A DNA stretch of 59,152 nt from Verrucomicrobiota bacterium (GCA_016209525.1 JACQWK010000308.1:1-59152); one strand, 5' to 3'; shown: positions 10,601 to 18,715, counted from the first letter of the stretch. Notes: a model not told the origin generated them from the letters alone. Program-made: numbers and translations.

Positions 10601-13372
10601 CATCCCGATGCGCCAATTGCCTCTCAGTGTCGTTGGCGTTTGCTTTAGCAAATCCTCTATCGCGGACGCCTCCGTGTCGGAGACCGTTCGCTGCCGCCAG
10701 CGGTGAAACTGGCCCAAGAGCAGCTCCGCTAGTTCACGCGCCCTTGTCGTCAAGTGATCCTGGGTCAGGAGTTCAACAAGGGGCGCATCGTCGCCAAGCA
10801 AACGAAGCTGCCGAAGCGCAGTCGACGTCAGCCATATAGGTGCCGGGGTAAACCTACCGGTCCACGTGAACACGTCGTGCAGCGCTCCCAAGTCCAAGTC
10901 GACGAGTCGGCCTTCGCCGAGTTCCCGACGGTGGGACCTGACGAACTGGCGCGCGGCGTCACTCTCAGCCTTGTCCACAAGAGAACGCCAGCGATGTTCC
11001 AAGCTACTCTTGCTGTTGTTGTGCGCGATGTCAAAAACGCTATCAAATGGGCAGGCGTCGCCAGCCTGAAGTTTGGAGAAAAGCACTTGATGCAGATTCT
11101 GTCTGAGCAGCGATTCGACGCCTTGGCAGTACGACTCCCAAAGACCCCATTTTTCCAGCCTCTGGCCCACTACGCGCTGAGCGTCGTGGTTCGGCGCGCT
11201 CCCGCGTTCCCATTTTCCAACCACACCGTGAAAACACTGGACCGGCGAATTGTCCACCAGCCAGACGCTCGTGATTGGTTTCCAGCTATTGGCACCATCG
11301 CGAACACGTAGGCATTCCAACACCGTGCGTCGGATGCCTTGGGGACATGGCTCGCGCTCCAGTTGCCAGAATTCCGTACCATGCTGCTGCCAAGCCTCTT
11401 CGGAGGCCAGCACTGTAGGAACGGCGGCCCACCTCGGGTTGAACACTTCCTTCGCCAATTTCTGTAGCTGGAAGCGAAGTTGCCCGCTGAAGACAGAGGT
11501 CAAGCCGTGCGGGATTCCCCAAAGCCAGTTTTCAAGCTTTCGAAATGCTTCATGCCACACTTCGGGAAACCAGCTCCCTGCTGGCTGCTGCATCAATGTC
11601 GCCAAAGTCTGCTCTGTGCCATCGAGGCAGGGAATCAGAATCCGCTCGGCGACCGATTCCAGTGTATCTGGCCCAGCTGTTTCGACCGTAAACAGAGCCG
11701 TGATAAGGCGAAGCTGAGCGGCCCCAGCGGGCACACAGTCAATAGCACGCAGGAAAAATGCTCCAAGGTCGCGATCAGTCAGTGCCTCCAGACCGAAGTC
11801 CACCGGGGCCGTTGCATCAACGATGGGAAACTCTGACTCCAGGTCATGCAGACCTCCGCAGAACTCAAGCCAGTTTCTCCGTGCTCCGTCCCAGTCGATC
11901 AGGCGGACGGCTCTACCCTGGCGTGCGGTGCATCTAGTGCCCCAGACAGTTCTCACTAGCGCGCGTGAGTTTGCATTGGCAACCAAGTTTTCCCAAACGA
12001 GACGAGCCCAGCGTTCGCTTTGGTTGGGCTCGCGTACCACCAAGTGCTCGAGGCGCCAGTTGGAGTGCCATTTGTCTGGGTTATTCTCAAGCCACGCTGT
12101 AGTTCCAGATACGGCGCGACGAATCTGTTCTTCGACCCGCGAAGCATCGTCCGGATTCCAATCGCTGCGAGCGAGATTCGTTGGCAGTTTCAAATGAAGG
12201 TGAAGGCGGAAGGGCCAACTGACTGCGTTCAGCGGGAAGAAGGCGTATGCGGAGCCATCCTTGATGGTGGTGCCATGCTCGTCGTCCTCACGTTCCACGC
12301 GAAGGCGGAACGAACTATCTGCGTGCAAAGCCACTTGCCACTGATCTCCGGGCGTTACTCCACGGAGCCGCCAGAAACGTGATTTGGACTGGCGAACCTG
12401 AGGCTGGTTGATGGTGCGAGTCGCCAATGTGATTCTATCCGCAACGACGGAACCTGAAACATTATCGGCAGTGTCATTGTCACTGACCGCCATTTCGAGC
12501 TCCTGGTGAGCAAGCTGGATGAGGCGTAGGTTGGGGAGAAACAGCGGACAAAGCTCGTAAAGCTCCCGCTCCTGACCTGTAACGCGCGCTTCCACTTCGC
12601 TGCACCGGTCCGGACGAAGATGGAAACAAAACAGCGTACCCCGTTCGGTCTGACATAAGTGGTCGGTGCGTTGCGCGAGCCTCCTTGGCAATTCGGGGTG
12701 GAACTCTGGTGTGCAGTAACCGAGGCTACCAATGTCTCGAAGTCCAGAGTCGAGCTGCCTCACGCCCGCGGCTTCCAGGTGTGAAATCACGTGCTCCAAG
12801 CGCTCGCGGTCTGGTGCTGAATCGGCATCGGCTTCACGGCAAATCGGAAGTCGAAAAGCAAATGAGCCTTCGCGGTCCCAAGTGAACACGAAGACTTCTG
12901 AGGCAATCCGGTAACACGATTTAAAGCCGATACCGAACCGCCCGATGGTTTCTTCGCTCAATTCAACAATTCTCTTATCTGCGGCGTGCACAAAAAAGCG
13001 GCAGAGTCCGAGCAAGTTCAAGGATGTCACTTTGCGCCCGTTGTTGCCCACGAACAGCCAATCGCCATCCAGCACGATCCGAATCCTGGCTTGCAACCCG
13101 TCCGAAGCATCGTGGGCATTCTGGGCGAGCTCTGCGAGATAGTTAGCGGCGATTGCACCTTGACGGATAAGAAGATTCCTAATCTGCAGCAAAGCTTGGT
13201 GCGACGGACTGGTCAGTTGGAGGAGCCAATCAGCGTAGATGGCATCGCACCGCTGCTCGGGCGAGAGGCGGTCGAGCGCTTTGCCCAAGGACCTCCAATC
13301 CAAAAAGGCCGTGTCCGAGGCGGCAGTTCCTCCAACCGCCCGATACGCCTGGTGGTGGAACACGGAAGGCAT
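7652..13372 (-). CDS. Giant double GHKL (sacsin-like) ATPase protein
   Basis: The 1906-residue protein has two GHKL/HSP90-type ATP-binding modules resembling sacsin/Nov repeats. The first has N-box YLAELAQNAHDAS at 79-90, a G1-like loop FVGNNGRKV near 107 and G2 RFGIGFKSCYRIA at 145-157. The second has N-box VIRELLQNAESAYD near 1132, VVTHSGRHF as a weak G1 and GRFNRGFKSIFTVAE near 1219. Both lack the canonical DxGxG loop, as sacsin-type domains often do. The remaining stretches show no nuclease, methylase or membrane motif I recognise. It is followed after 4 bases by the helicase gene, and the pair resembles defence operons joining a GHKL sensor to a translocase. Tiamat and sacsin-domain proteins are partial parallels. 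Two 60-base samples are 47% GC, below neighbouring genes, which hints at transfer. The function is not established. Confidence 0.9.
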   Translation of the reverse strand: MPSVFHHQAYRAVGGTAASDTAFLDWRSLGKALDRLSPEQRCDAIYADWLLQLTSPSHQALLQIRNLLIRQGAIAANYLAELAQNAHDASDGLQARIRIVLDGDWLFVGNNGRKVTSLNLLGLCRFFVHAADKRIVELSEETIGRFGIGFKSCYRIASEVFVFTWDREGSFAFRLPICREADADSAPDRERLEHVISHLEAAGVRQLDSGLRDIGSLGYCTPEFHPELPRRLAQRTDHLCQTERGTLFCFHLRPDRCSEVEARVTGQERELYELCPLFLPNLRLIQLAHQELEMAVSDNDTADNVSGSVVADRITLATRTINQPQVRQSKSRFWRLRGVTPGDQWQVALHADSSFRLRVEREDDEHGTTIKDGSAYAFFPLNAVSWPFRLHLHLKLPTNLARSDWNPDDASRVEEQIRRAVSGTTAWLENNPDKWHSNWRLEHLVVREPNQSERWARLVWENLVANANSRALVRTVWGTRCTARQGRAVRLIDWDGARRNWLEFCGGLHDLESEFPIVDATAPVDFGLEALTDRDLGAFFLRAIDCVPAGAAQLRLITALFTVETAGPDTLESVAERILIPCLDGTEQTLATLMQQPAGSWFPEVWHEAFRKLENWLWGIPHGLTSVFSGQLRFQLQKLAKEVFNPRWAAVPTVLASEEAWQQHGTEFWQLEREPCPQGIRRTVLECLRVRDGANSWKPITSVWLVDNSPVQCFHGVVGKWERGSAPNHDAQRVVGQRLEKWGLWESYCQGVESLLRQNLHQVLFSKLQAGDACPFDSVFDIAHNNSKSSLEHRWRSLVDKAESDAARQFVRSHRRELGEGRLVDLDLGALHDVFTWTGRFTPAPIWLTSTALRQLRLLGDDAPLVELLTQDHLTTRARELAELLLGQFHRWRQRTVSDTEASAIEDLLKQTPTTLRGNWRIGMTNQTSVLLKDLLNPTVTPLLLSGTGDAAANLPLLNHPERRWLRAQELPEILRRIAAIAEACLQISDLEIDVITEGLCLPITLEQVEAATREDSVFRGMLRACGEALMGCLGRIDVLWHRGSEVVAELRRAPFAVKEGKVITTKTTAHIEDRQFNEVLALYSRKVRDNEEFRRRWHEPNPDHARLYSDFRKEILQTLLQTEVTDLGYREHHVIRELLQNAESAYDTKPGELASQCEFEFVLRPPTMDAAWEGVVTHSGRHFNEQVKKSDSTLQDRDDIRLIVSTPSGETPLSEGWIGRFNRGFKSIFTVAETVHVESGPYRFAIQDMLLLNPVNPQRDATWFSPLTKFAFRCSKTAAMRLLRLPSLDGQHRPLPIFSPASFVFLQRVNRIRVQADRFEWRWAITREQAADGWTVTEVAQSVPSVCERFLVFRGEVLGSRQSGPARRFSVALRLAGRLQSDLPTELDPTWRWIRLTFETEDDFPLDFLANGDFETDSARQGIRNSAANETLLAACLRSVGDLCRKRLTGGCEISHWLAWADVLHLRDGEAQLSQRFEAHHDSLVKEYKGIAEFLCDHVPCGIRTCAAADFTFPTALVRRLAAFVHRWGYSTEDWIDTRVEERLPRSLRDAQEKVSLDSIVGSLGAGAPVLRTVQSDFESAAFRANLGSMDAIASGEMERAKRILEEKLCPRLPPRDEEAVEPWTVANLWHWWEKRKDAVPDYTLDGANWTLLYPGDQTAPGQRTARLRHELSHPDTDSGRRVWYRMLGLACLMSARGRMETLRRFWAENLEGSGFWTVTSEECDFAERTSDLFSKLVLRTHRDAGATGEWAEYWRRVFYDVRKVHELVWEHEFADTVLRLAADKARSRDLPGFLRSGQIVGQQAWAGVLGQSAGAPLFFVVRELCRLEIISPDLKPLSFFACTPVRQAAASIVWIDPQLAARTDFRSLAEISERLYEKLRGDAQFGRHLLPFYDIPLLHMGLSD

Positions 13373-14007
13373 AGCTGCGTTCCTCTACGTTTCTCAGATT
13401 TGCGCCAGAGTGCAAGATTGGGATCATTCGAATCAGCGTGCATTCGTGGTTGAAGCGAAATGGCCAAGTTTACTCGAACCTCGGGCACCCAATCCGCTTC
13501 GACACATTGCCTTGCGGTGCAGCACAAGCAACTTGGGCAAAGGTGAAACGGTGCTTTGGGATGGGGGAAACGCCTGAAGCGCTCGAAGCTAAAGCGGCGT
13601 CGCGCTTCGCTTGCCGCCGCAGTCCCAAAAATCACCTAGCTCCTGGTTGTGTCGTCTCCCAAACCGGACATTCCGGCCGCCCCGCCGAGCTGCGGCGATT
13701 GTTAGGTAGAAACACTTAGCCGCGGTACGTGTAGCCATCAATTGGCCGGGCTGGCGGCTTTGGTAATCTGAAATTCGTAGCCGCCGAGGTAACGAAAAGG
13801 ACGCCGTGGTTAATGCCAGAATCTGCCTCCTTGGGTGGGCGGCAACGGTTCGTCGTCCCAAGGCACGTCCAAGTCGCTTGGAGGCTCGATCCTCTCCCCA
13901 CTCGCTCCGCAGGGGAGAGGAAGAAGAACCGGTGCGGGTGAGTTTGCCGAATTCGACAGCGGTGCTCCAGAGCTGACAGCCCTCCTACGTTCCGTTAGGC
14001 TGAAGGC
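13373..14007. repeat. Gene-free gap with repeat families A, B and ctctcccc
   Basis: No gene is seen. The promoter of the GHKL/helicase operon must lie here. Bases 13591-13625 are the inverted partner of the family B unit at 4777-4811. Bases 13775-13850 are a decayed family A element starting cgtagccgccgaggtaacga. Bases 13893-13922 form a ctctcccc...ggggagag stem. Bases near 13426-13445 match a gcgtgcattcgtggttg motif also seen near 39990. Confidence 0.7.
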
Positions 14008-14817
14008 ATGAGAAGTCCGTTTCCGGGCATGGACCCCTTCTTGGAAAAACATTGGGGTGATGTGCATCATCGACTTGTCCAATATGCTTGCGACGCGATT
14101 CAACCGTGCTTGCCGGACGATTTGCGCGCGCGGGTTGAAGAGCGCGTTTTTGTCGAGAGCGAACCGGCCCGGGTGCGCCAAGTGATTCCAGATGTTTCGG
14201 TGTCGGAGATCCACGAACCTTCGCCGGTGTTTTGTTCGGGCGACAAAACCACGGGAGCAGGCGTCGCGGAGCCACTGGTCTTCGAACTTTCCGATTCCCC
14301 GGTCACCGAGGGCTACATCGAGATTCGCGAGCGGAGCGGCGGGAAGTTGATCACCGTGATCGAATTTCTCAGCCCGTCGAACAAAGCCGGCGGCGCGGGC
14401 CAGGAAAAGTATCTTGAGAAACAGGCGGAAGTGCTTCAATCCGACGCCAGCCTGGTCGAGATCGACTTAGTCCGCGCCGGGCAACGCGTGCTGGCGCTGC
14501 CAGTGGATCAAATCCCCATCCCGCATCGAAATGACTACCTGGCTTGCATAAGCCCCGGATGGAAACGGAACCGCCGCGAACTTTACCCGATGCCGCTGCG
14601 GCGCCGATTGCCCATCCTGCCGATTCCTTTGCGCCGGCACGACACGCCGGCCCAACTGGATCTGCAGCCGTTGATCGATCAGGTGTATGCCGCCGGGCGG
14701 TATGACGACCTCGATTACGCATCCGAACTCCAACCGGCCCTTCCTCCCGAAGACAAGTTGTGGATCGGACAACTCCTGAAGGCACTGCCTTCCAGCGTTG
14801 TTGGCACCGAGAAGTAG
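14008..14817 (+). CDS. DUF4058 family protein
   Basis: The 269-residue protein starts MRSPFPGMDPFLEKHW, the hallmark opening of DUF4058, and contains YIEIRERSGGKLITVIEFLSP, an E-x-I-x-E/VIEFLSPSNK stretch that resembles a PD-(D/E)XK-like core. The family is abundant in cyanobacteria, planctomycetes and Verrucomicrobiota, has no established function and often sits near mobile DNA. Length is typical. It lies upstream of the lipoyl/Fe-S cluster but is separated by 99 bases and probably does not belong to it. Confidence 0.88.
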   Translation: MRSPFPGMDPFLEKHWGDVHHRLVQYACDAIQPCLPDDLRARVEERVFVESEPARVRQVIPDVSVSEIHEPSPVFCSGDKTTGAGVAEPLVFELSDSPVTEGYIEIRERSGGKLITVIEFLSPSNKAGGAGQEKYLEKQAEVLQSDASLVEIDLVRAGQRVLALPVDQIPIPHRNDYLACISPGWKRNRRELYPMPLRRRLPILPIPLRRHDTPAQLDLQPLIDQVYAAGRYDDLDYASELQPALPPEDKLWIGQLLKALPSSVVGTEK

Positions 14818-14916
14818 CGGCGGGCGTCTCGCCGCGACGAACAAGTTCGAGATGAGCGAACCTCAAGGAACGGGCTTGATTGACCATTCGCCGCGTCGAT
14901 ACCTTGGCCAAGAGTC

Positions 14917-15393
14917 ATGGACGCGGCCCAGACGAAAACTCTATTTTACAAGCGCTCGCGCTTCGCCACCCAATTGCCGGTGGACTACCTTTACAGTCCG
15001 TCACATTCATGGATCGCGCGGGACAGCGAGCCGGGCTTGTGGAGGGTCGGACTGACCAAGTTTGCCACGCGCATGTTGGGGGAGATGGTGGACCACGGTT
15101 TTGAGGCGGAAACCGGCGCGCCGGTCGCGAGCGGCCAGATCATCGGTTGGATCGAGGGATTCAAGGCCATTTCGGACATTTTTTGCATTGCCGATGGAAA
15201 CTTTAGGGGGGCCAATGCCGTCATAAGGGAGAAAATCACCCTGGTGAACAAAGACCCGTATGGCGCAGGTTGGCTGTATCTGGTAAAGGGTCGGCCGGAC
15301 GCCCGTTGCATGGATGTCCAGGCCTACAAGGCTGTTCTCGACAAGACGATTGACAAAATTCTGGAGCAACAGAAGGGCGAAGAGATCAAATGA
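14917..15393 (+). CDS. GcvH-like lipoyl-carrier protein
   Basis: The 158-residue protein aligns by eye with the glycine cleavage H protein: YSPSHSWIARDSEPG, then RVGLTKFATRMLGEMVDHGF, then GWIEGFKAISDIF, then NKDPYGAGWLYLV. The Lys in EGFKAISD falls at the lipoylation position of the usual ESVKAVSD motif, so a lipoyl arm is plausible. GcvP, GcvT and lipoate ligase are absent. The stop overlaps the CobW start (ATGA at 15390), implying translational coupling. It may be a specialised carrier like the LbpA proteins of sHdr sulfur oxidation rather than part of glycine cleavage; that is inference from its neighbours. Confidence 0.87.
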   Translation: MDAAQTKTLFYKRSRFATQLPVDYLYSPSHSWIARDSEPGLWRVGLTKFATRMLGEMVDHGFEAETGAPVASGQIIGWIEGFKAISDIFCIADGNFRGANAVIREKITLVNKDPYGAGWLYLVKGRPDARCMDVQAYKAVLDKTIDKILEQQKGEEIK

Positions 15394-16562
15394 CCGGATC
15401 AAATCCGAAATCGGGCCGGCCGCGCTACATTATGATCGGGGGCTTTCTTGGGGCCGGGAAAACGACCTCCGTGGCGCGCCTGGCCGAACGCCTTTCCGCA
15501 GGTGGCCAGCGGGTCGGCCTGATCACCAACGACCAGGGAAGCGAATTGGTGGATACCGCGATGCTCCGCTCGCGCGGGTTTGCCACCGAGGAGATTCCCG
15601 GGGGTTGTTTCTGTTGCCGATTCAATTCGCTCGTGGACGCCGCCAAAAAACTCACTGCCGCTACACGACCGGATGTGTTCATCGCGGAACCGGTCGGCAG
15701 TTGCACCGATCTCGTCGCCACGGTGACCTACCCGCTTCGGCGGATTTACGGAGACAATTTAGCCATCGCGCCGTTGAGCGTGCTCGTGGATCCAGTTCGG
15801 GCTCGTCGCATGTTCGGATTGGAGCCCGGCGGGAAATTTTCCGACAAAGTGCTTTACGTCTATCGGAAACAGCTCGAAGAAGCCGATCTGATCGTCATCA
15901 ACAAGCGCGATTTGCTGGACCCCGCCCGACTGAGGGAATTACGGGCAAACATGGCCTCCGAGTTTCCGCAAGCGGAAATCCTCGAGTCGTCCGCACGGCA
16001 CGGCGAGGGACTGGACGCGTGGTTCAGCCGCATCACCTCTTCGGAACAAGCGGCGCGCTCAGTCATGGTTGTGGACTACGAGCTTTACGCGGAAGGCGAG
16101 GCCCGGCTGGGCTGGTTGAACTGCACGATTCAACTGGCCGCCCGCGACGGATTCGATGCCGACACCGTATTGAAAGAGCTGGCGAGCGACATCCAGAAGG
16201 AACTGCGGGAACTGGACGCGGAAATCGCTCATCTCAAAATGACACTGAGTCCCGAGGGCGGTTTGGGCGATATTGCGGTGATCAATCTGGTGCGAAACGA
16301 TTTCGTGCCGGAGCTCTCGCAGTCGCTCGAAGAACCGGTCGAGAGCGCCCAACTCGTTCTTAATTTGCGCGCCGAGGCTGATCCGGCGATGCTGCGCGAC
16401 ACCGTGGAGCGCAATTTGGGACGGCTCACGACAAAGGTCGCCGGACTCAACGCAAGCCTGGAGCATTTGGAACATTTCCGGCCCGGCAAGCCGCAGCCGA
16501 CCTATCGCATGCCCGCATTGCAGCCCGACGAAACAATGCTAGACTCTGCCCATAGCACATGA
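15390..16562 (+). CDS. CobW/COG0523-family GTPase
   Basis: The 390-residue protein has a P-loop GGFLGAGKTTSVARL near residue 17, the CxCC metal motif in PGGCFCCRFNSL near 72 and the GTP-specificity motif INKRDLL near 170. It is a G3E GTPase of the CobW/ZNG1 group, whose members deliver zinc, cobalt or other metals to client proteins in the cytoplasm. It overlaps the GcvH-like gene upstream and the HdrA-like gene downstream by 4 bases each (ATGA), so the three are a tight operon. The client is probably a metal-dependent member of this cluster, but nothing in the sequence proves which. Confidence 0.92.
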   Translation: MTGSNPKSGRPRYIMIGGFLGAGKTTSVARLAERLSAGGQRVGLITNDQGSELVDTAMLRSRGFATEEIPGGCFCCRFNSLVDAAKKLTAATRPDVFIAEPVGSCTDLVATVTYPLRRIYGDNLAIAPLSVLVDPVRARRMFGLEPGGKFSDKVLYVYRKQLEEADLIVINKRDLLDPARLRELRANMASEFPQAEILESSARHGEGLDAWFSRITSSEQAARSVMVVDYELYAEGEARLGWLNCTIQLAARDGFDADTVLKELASDIQKELRELDAEIAHLKMTLSPEGGLGDIAVINLVRNDFVPELSQSLEEPVESAQLVLNLRAEADPAMLRDTVERNLGRLTTKVAGLNASLEHLEHFRPGKPQPTYRMPALQPDETMLDSAHST

Positions 16563-16981
16563 CGCCAACGCCGCGCATTTTATATTGCCACTGCGCCTAC
16601 GCGCAAATCGTGCCGAAGGAGGTCAAGGAAGCGGTGCTGAAAAAGCTCTGCGAATCGAACGCGGCCTTCGATGCCGTCGCCGACCTGTGCGAAATGTCCG
16701 CGCGCCGGGATCCGGCCCTGAAACGGTTGGCGGAGGGCGGCGCCGTCAAAATCGCCGCGTGCTACCCGCGTGCGGTCAAGTGGCTCTTTCACGCGGCGCA
16801 CGCGGATTTGGCGGCGGAGGCCACCGAAGTCTTAAATATGCGCGTGCAAAGCGCCGCGGAAGTGTCGGCGGCGCTGTTTCATCCGGACCTCAAGCCAAAC
16901 TTGCCAGCCGGCAAAACGGCCCCGCCGCCGGCCTCTGAATCGCCGGAGAATGAAGCGAGAGAGGAAATGACGAATGCCTAA
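16559..16981 (+). CDS. Small HdrA-like Cys-containing protein
   Basis: The 140-residue protein starts RILYCHCAYAQIVPKEVKE and later has VADLCEMSARRDP and IAACYPRAVKWLFHAA. This CxC ... C ... C pattern resembles the N-terminal Fe-S domain of heterodisulfide reductase HdrA, without the flavin domain. It may bind an Fe-S cluster or pass electrons to the next-gene ferredoxin. The start overlaps the CobW stop. The last five residues (EMTNA) and the stop codon lie in a repeat arm (16963-17000), so the native C-terminus may have been replaced. The HdrA relationship is a motif-level judgement. Confidence 0.75.
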   Translation: MTPTPRILYCHCAYAQIVPKEVKEAVLKKLCESNAAFDAVADLCEMSARRDPALKRLAEGGAVKIAACYPRAVKWLFHAAHADLAAEATEVLNMRVQSAAEVSAALFHPDLKPNLPAGKTAPPPASESPENEAREEMTNA

Positions 16982-17107
16982 AACCGAATGACGAAAGAAG
17001 TCCCAGGCACTAAATCCGAATCAGCCGATCTCGCAGGTGCGATGTCCCTTTCGTCGGATCGGGCTTCGAGCTTCTTTCGTCATTGGTCATTCGGCTTTCG
17101 TCATTCC
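16963..17107. repeat. Inverted-arm repeat supplying a stop codon
   Basis: The left arm at about 16963-17000 includes cgaatgacgaaagaag. The right arm at 17071-17107 is its mirror (cttctttcgtcattggtcat and onward). The TAA of the HdrA-like gene (16979-16981) lies inside the left arm. It is the largest spacer in the otherwise overlapping front end of the cluster. Confidence 0.8.
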
Positions 17108-17121
17108 CCAGCAACTTAACC

Positions 17122-17982
17122 ATGTCCCTCAAAGATCAGACCACTCTCCGCATCGTCCTCTACGAAGGCAGCGGCGCGCAACCGCTCTCAACCGGTGACC
17201 GATTTACAGCCGTCAGCACCTTGCTCGAAAAGGGCTTTGCCCTGACTTGTGTCGGAGGCGCGGGACGCGTGGCCGGCGCGGATGGCACTTCGTTGTTGGT
17301 GTTGGGCCGATTTGACGGGGGAAGGACACCCCAAGTCGAGGATGCGAACGGCGCTGTGCCGATCCGGTTTCAGGACATTGACGGAATTGACACTCACGGG
17401 GTCATGGACTTGGTCGAATCGGTCCGGGCTGAGGCCAAGGCGGCAAAACACGGCGAGTGGAAGCCTTGGTTCCCGGTCATCGATTACGACCGGTGCACCA
17501 ACTGCATGCAATGCCTGAGCTTTTGCTTGTTCGGCGTGTACGGCGTGGACGAACAGCAACACATCCAGGTTCAGAACAACGACAATTGCAAAACCAATTG
17601 CCCGGCCTGTTCGCGCGTCTGCCCGGAGGCCGCCATCATGTTTCCGAAATACAAGGCCGGGCCGATCAACGGCGACGCCGTCAGCGACGCGGATTTGCAG
17701 CGTGAGAAAATGAAGGTGGACATTTCCGCTCTCCTGGGCGGCGATATCTACTCCCTGCTGCGCGAGCGGAGCGAAAAGGCGAAATCCCGCTTCTCGAAAG
17801 AGCGCGACTCGAGCAAAGCGCTCCAGGAGCGGCAGAAATGCCTGACCAAACTGGCGCAGGCCGGCGACATCCCGCCGGAGGTGTTGATGAGCTTGCCGTC
17901 GCCCGAAGAAATCGTGCGCCGGGCGGAGGAAGCCAAAGCCAAGGCGCAGGCGGCGTTGCTGGCGGCAAACCGGACAAGTTAA
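17122..17982 (+). CDS. 2[4Fe-4S] ferredoxin-domain protein
   Basis: From the ATG at 17122 the protein is 286 residues; the TTG 39 bases upstream lies in a repeat and is rejected. After an N-terminal domain of about 115 residues that I do not recognise comes VIDYDRCTNCMQCLSFC (CxxCxxCxxxC), then CKTNCPACSRVCPEAAI (CxxxCxxCxxxCP). This is a ferredoxin pair that should hold two [4Fe-4S] clusters. The C-terminal 110 residues are charged and helical (LLRERSEKAKSRFSKER). It likely carries electrons to the radical SAM or other Fe-S protein of the cluster. The N-terminal domain may decide partner specificity. Confidence 0.88.
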   Translation: MSLKDQTTLRIVLYEGSGAQPLSTGDRFTAVSTLLEKGFALTCVGGAGRVAGADGTSLLVLGRFDGGRTPQVEDANGAVPIRFQDIDGIDTHGVMDLVESVRAEAKAAKHGEWKPWFPVIDYDRCTNCMQCLSFCLFGVYGVDEQQHIQVQNNDNCKTNCPACSRVCPEAAIMFPKYKAGPINGDAVSDADLQREKMKVDISALLGGDIYSLLRERSEKAKSRFSKERDSSKALQERQKCLTKLAQAGDIPPEVLMSLPSPEEIVRRAEEAKAKAQAALLAANRTS

Positions 17983-17991
17983 AATCGGAAC

Positions 17992-18585
17992 ATGAGCGCG
18001 TTAGCCAAACCAGCCGGCTGGATTTCGCCGGAGGAATACATCGAAGGGGAACGATCTTCGAATATCCGTCACGAATACGTGGATGGCCGCGTGTATGCCA
18101 TGGCTGGCGCCAGCGCCGACCACAATCGAATCGTGGGCAATTTGTGCGCCGAACTTCACAACCAGCTCCGGGGGCACCGGTGCGAAGCGTTCATCAACGA
18201 CATGAAAGTCAAGATTCCGCCGACTTGGGCGGACGTTTTCTACTATCCTGACGTCGCCGTGGTCTGCGACGAGAGCGACACCGCGAAGTACTATCGCGAA
18301 CGCCCGACCATTATTTTCGAAGTCATCTCGCCTGAAACCGAGCGAACGGACCGCCAAGAGAAGACCCTTGCCTATCGGCAGATTCCGACCGTCGAAACCT
18401 ATGTTCTGGTCGAACAAGACCGCATGGCGATGACCGTTCTCCGCCGCGTCGAGCATGGGTGGCAGAGCGAAATTCTCGAAGGGAAGAGCGCCGCACTTAA
18501 GCTGCCCGAGATCGGCGTGGAAATGCCGCTGGCGCGAATCTATGAGCGGACGGCGGTGGCCAAAGCCGCGCAGCTTGCTTGTTAA
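17992..18585 (+). CDS. Uma2 family PD-(D/E)XK-like endonuclease
   Basis: The 197-residue protein shows the Uma2/DUF820 layout: YIEGERSSNIRHEYVDGRVY, then YPDVAVVCDES, then IIFEVISPETERTDRQEK. These give the D and E-x-K positions of the restriction-like fold. Members are very abundant in cyanobacteria, planctomycetes and Verrucomicrobiota, and their role is unsettled. It begins only 9 bases after the ferredoxin stop and interrupts an otherwise functional-looking cluster, so I read it as an accessory insertion. Confidence 0.9.
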   Translation: MSALAKPAGWISPEEYIEGERSSNIRHEYVDGRVYAMAGASADHNRIVGNLCAELHNQLRGHRCEAFINDMKVKIPPTWADVFYYPDVAVVCDESDTAKYYRERPTIIFEVISPETERTDRQEKTLAYRQIPTVETYVLVEQDRMAMTVLRRVEHGWQSEILEGKSAALKLPEIGVEMPLARIYERTAVAKAAQLAC

Positions 18586-18715
18586 ACGGCTATGTGCCGC
18601 TGGTTCTTAACGCTGTATCCTCAAATGACCGGCAGCAGGTGGAAGCGAAAACCTCTTGGAAGATTGTTCTCTGAGGTGCTTTTTCGAATGGGCTGGAATT
18701 AGCGATCATAACGTT

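Noticed and set aside
4897..13372. Assignment of the helicase/ATPase pair to DISARM, BREX, Zorya or Druantia
   Set aside because: The hallmark partners (DrmABC and methylase, PglZ/BrxC, ZorAB, DruE/H) are absent from both sides.
13375..14007. Several 60-155-codon frames before the DUF4058 gene
   Set aside because: They overlap repeat families A and B and code for repeat-derived peptides such as CGGKRSATPL.
14917..15393. Part of a glycine cleavage system
   Set aside because: GcvT and GcvP are absent and the neighbours are CobW and Fe-S proteins; the H-protein fold alone does not prove it.
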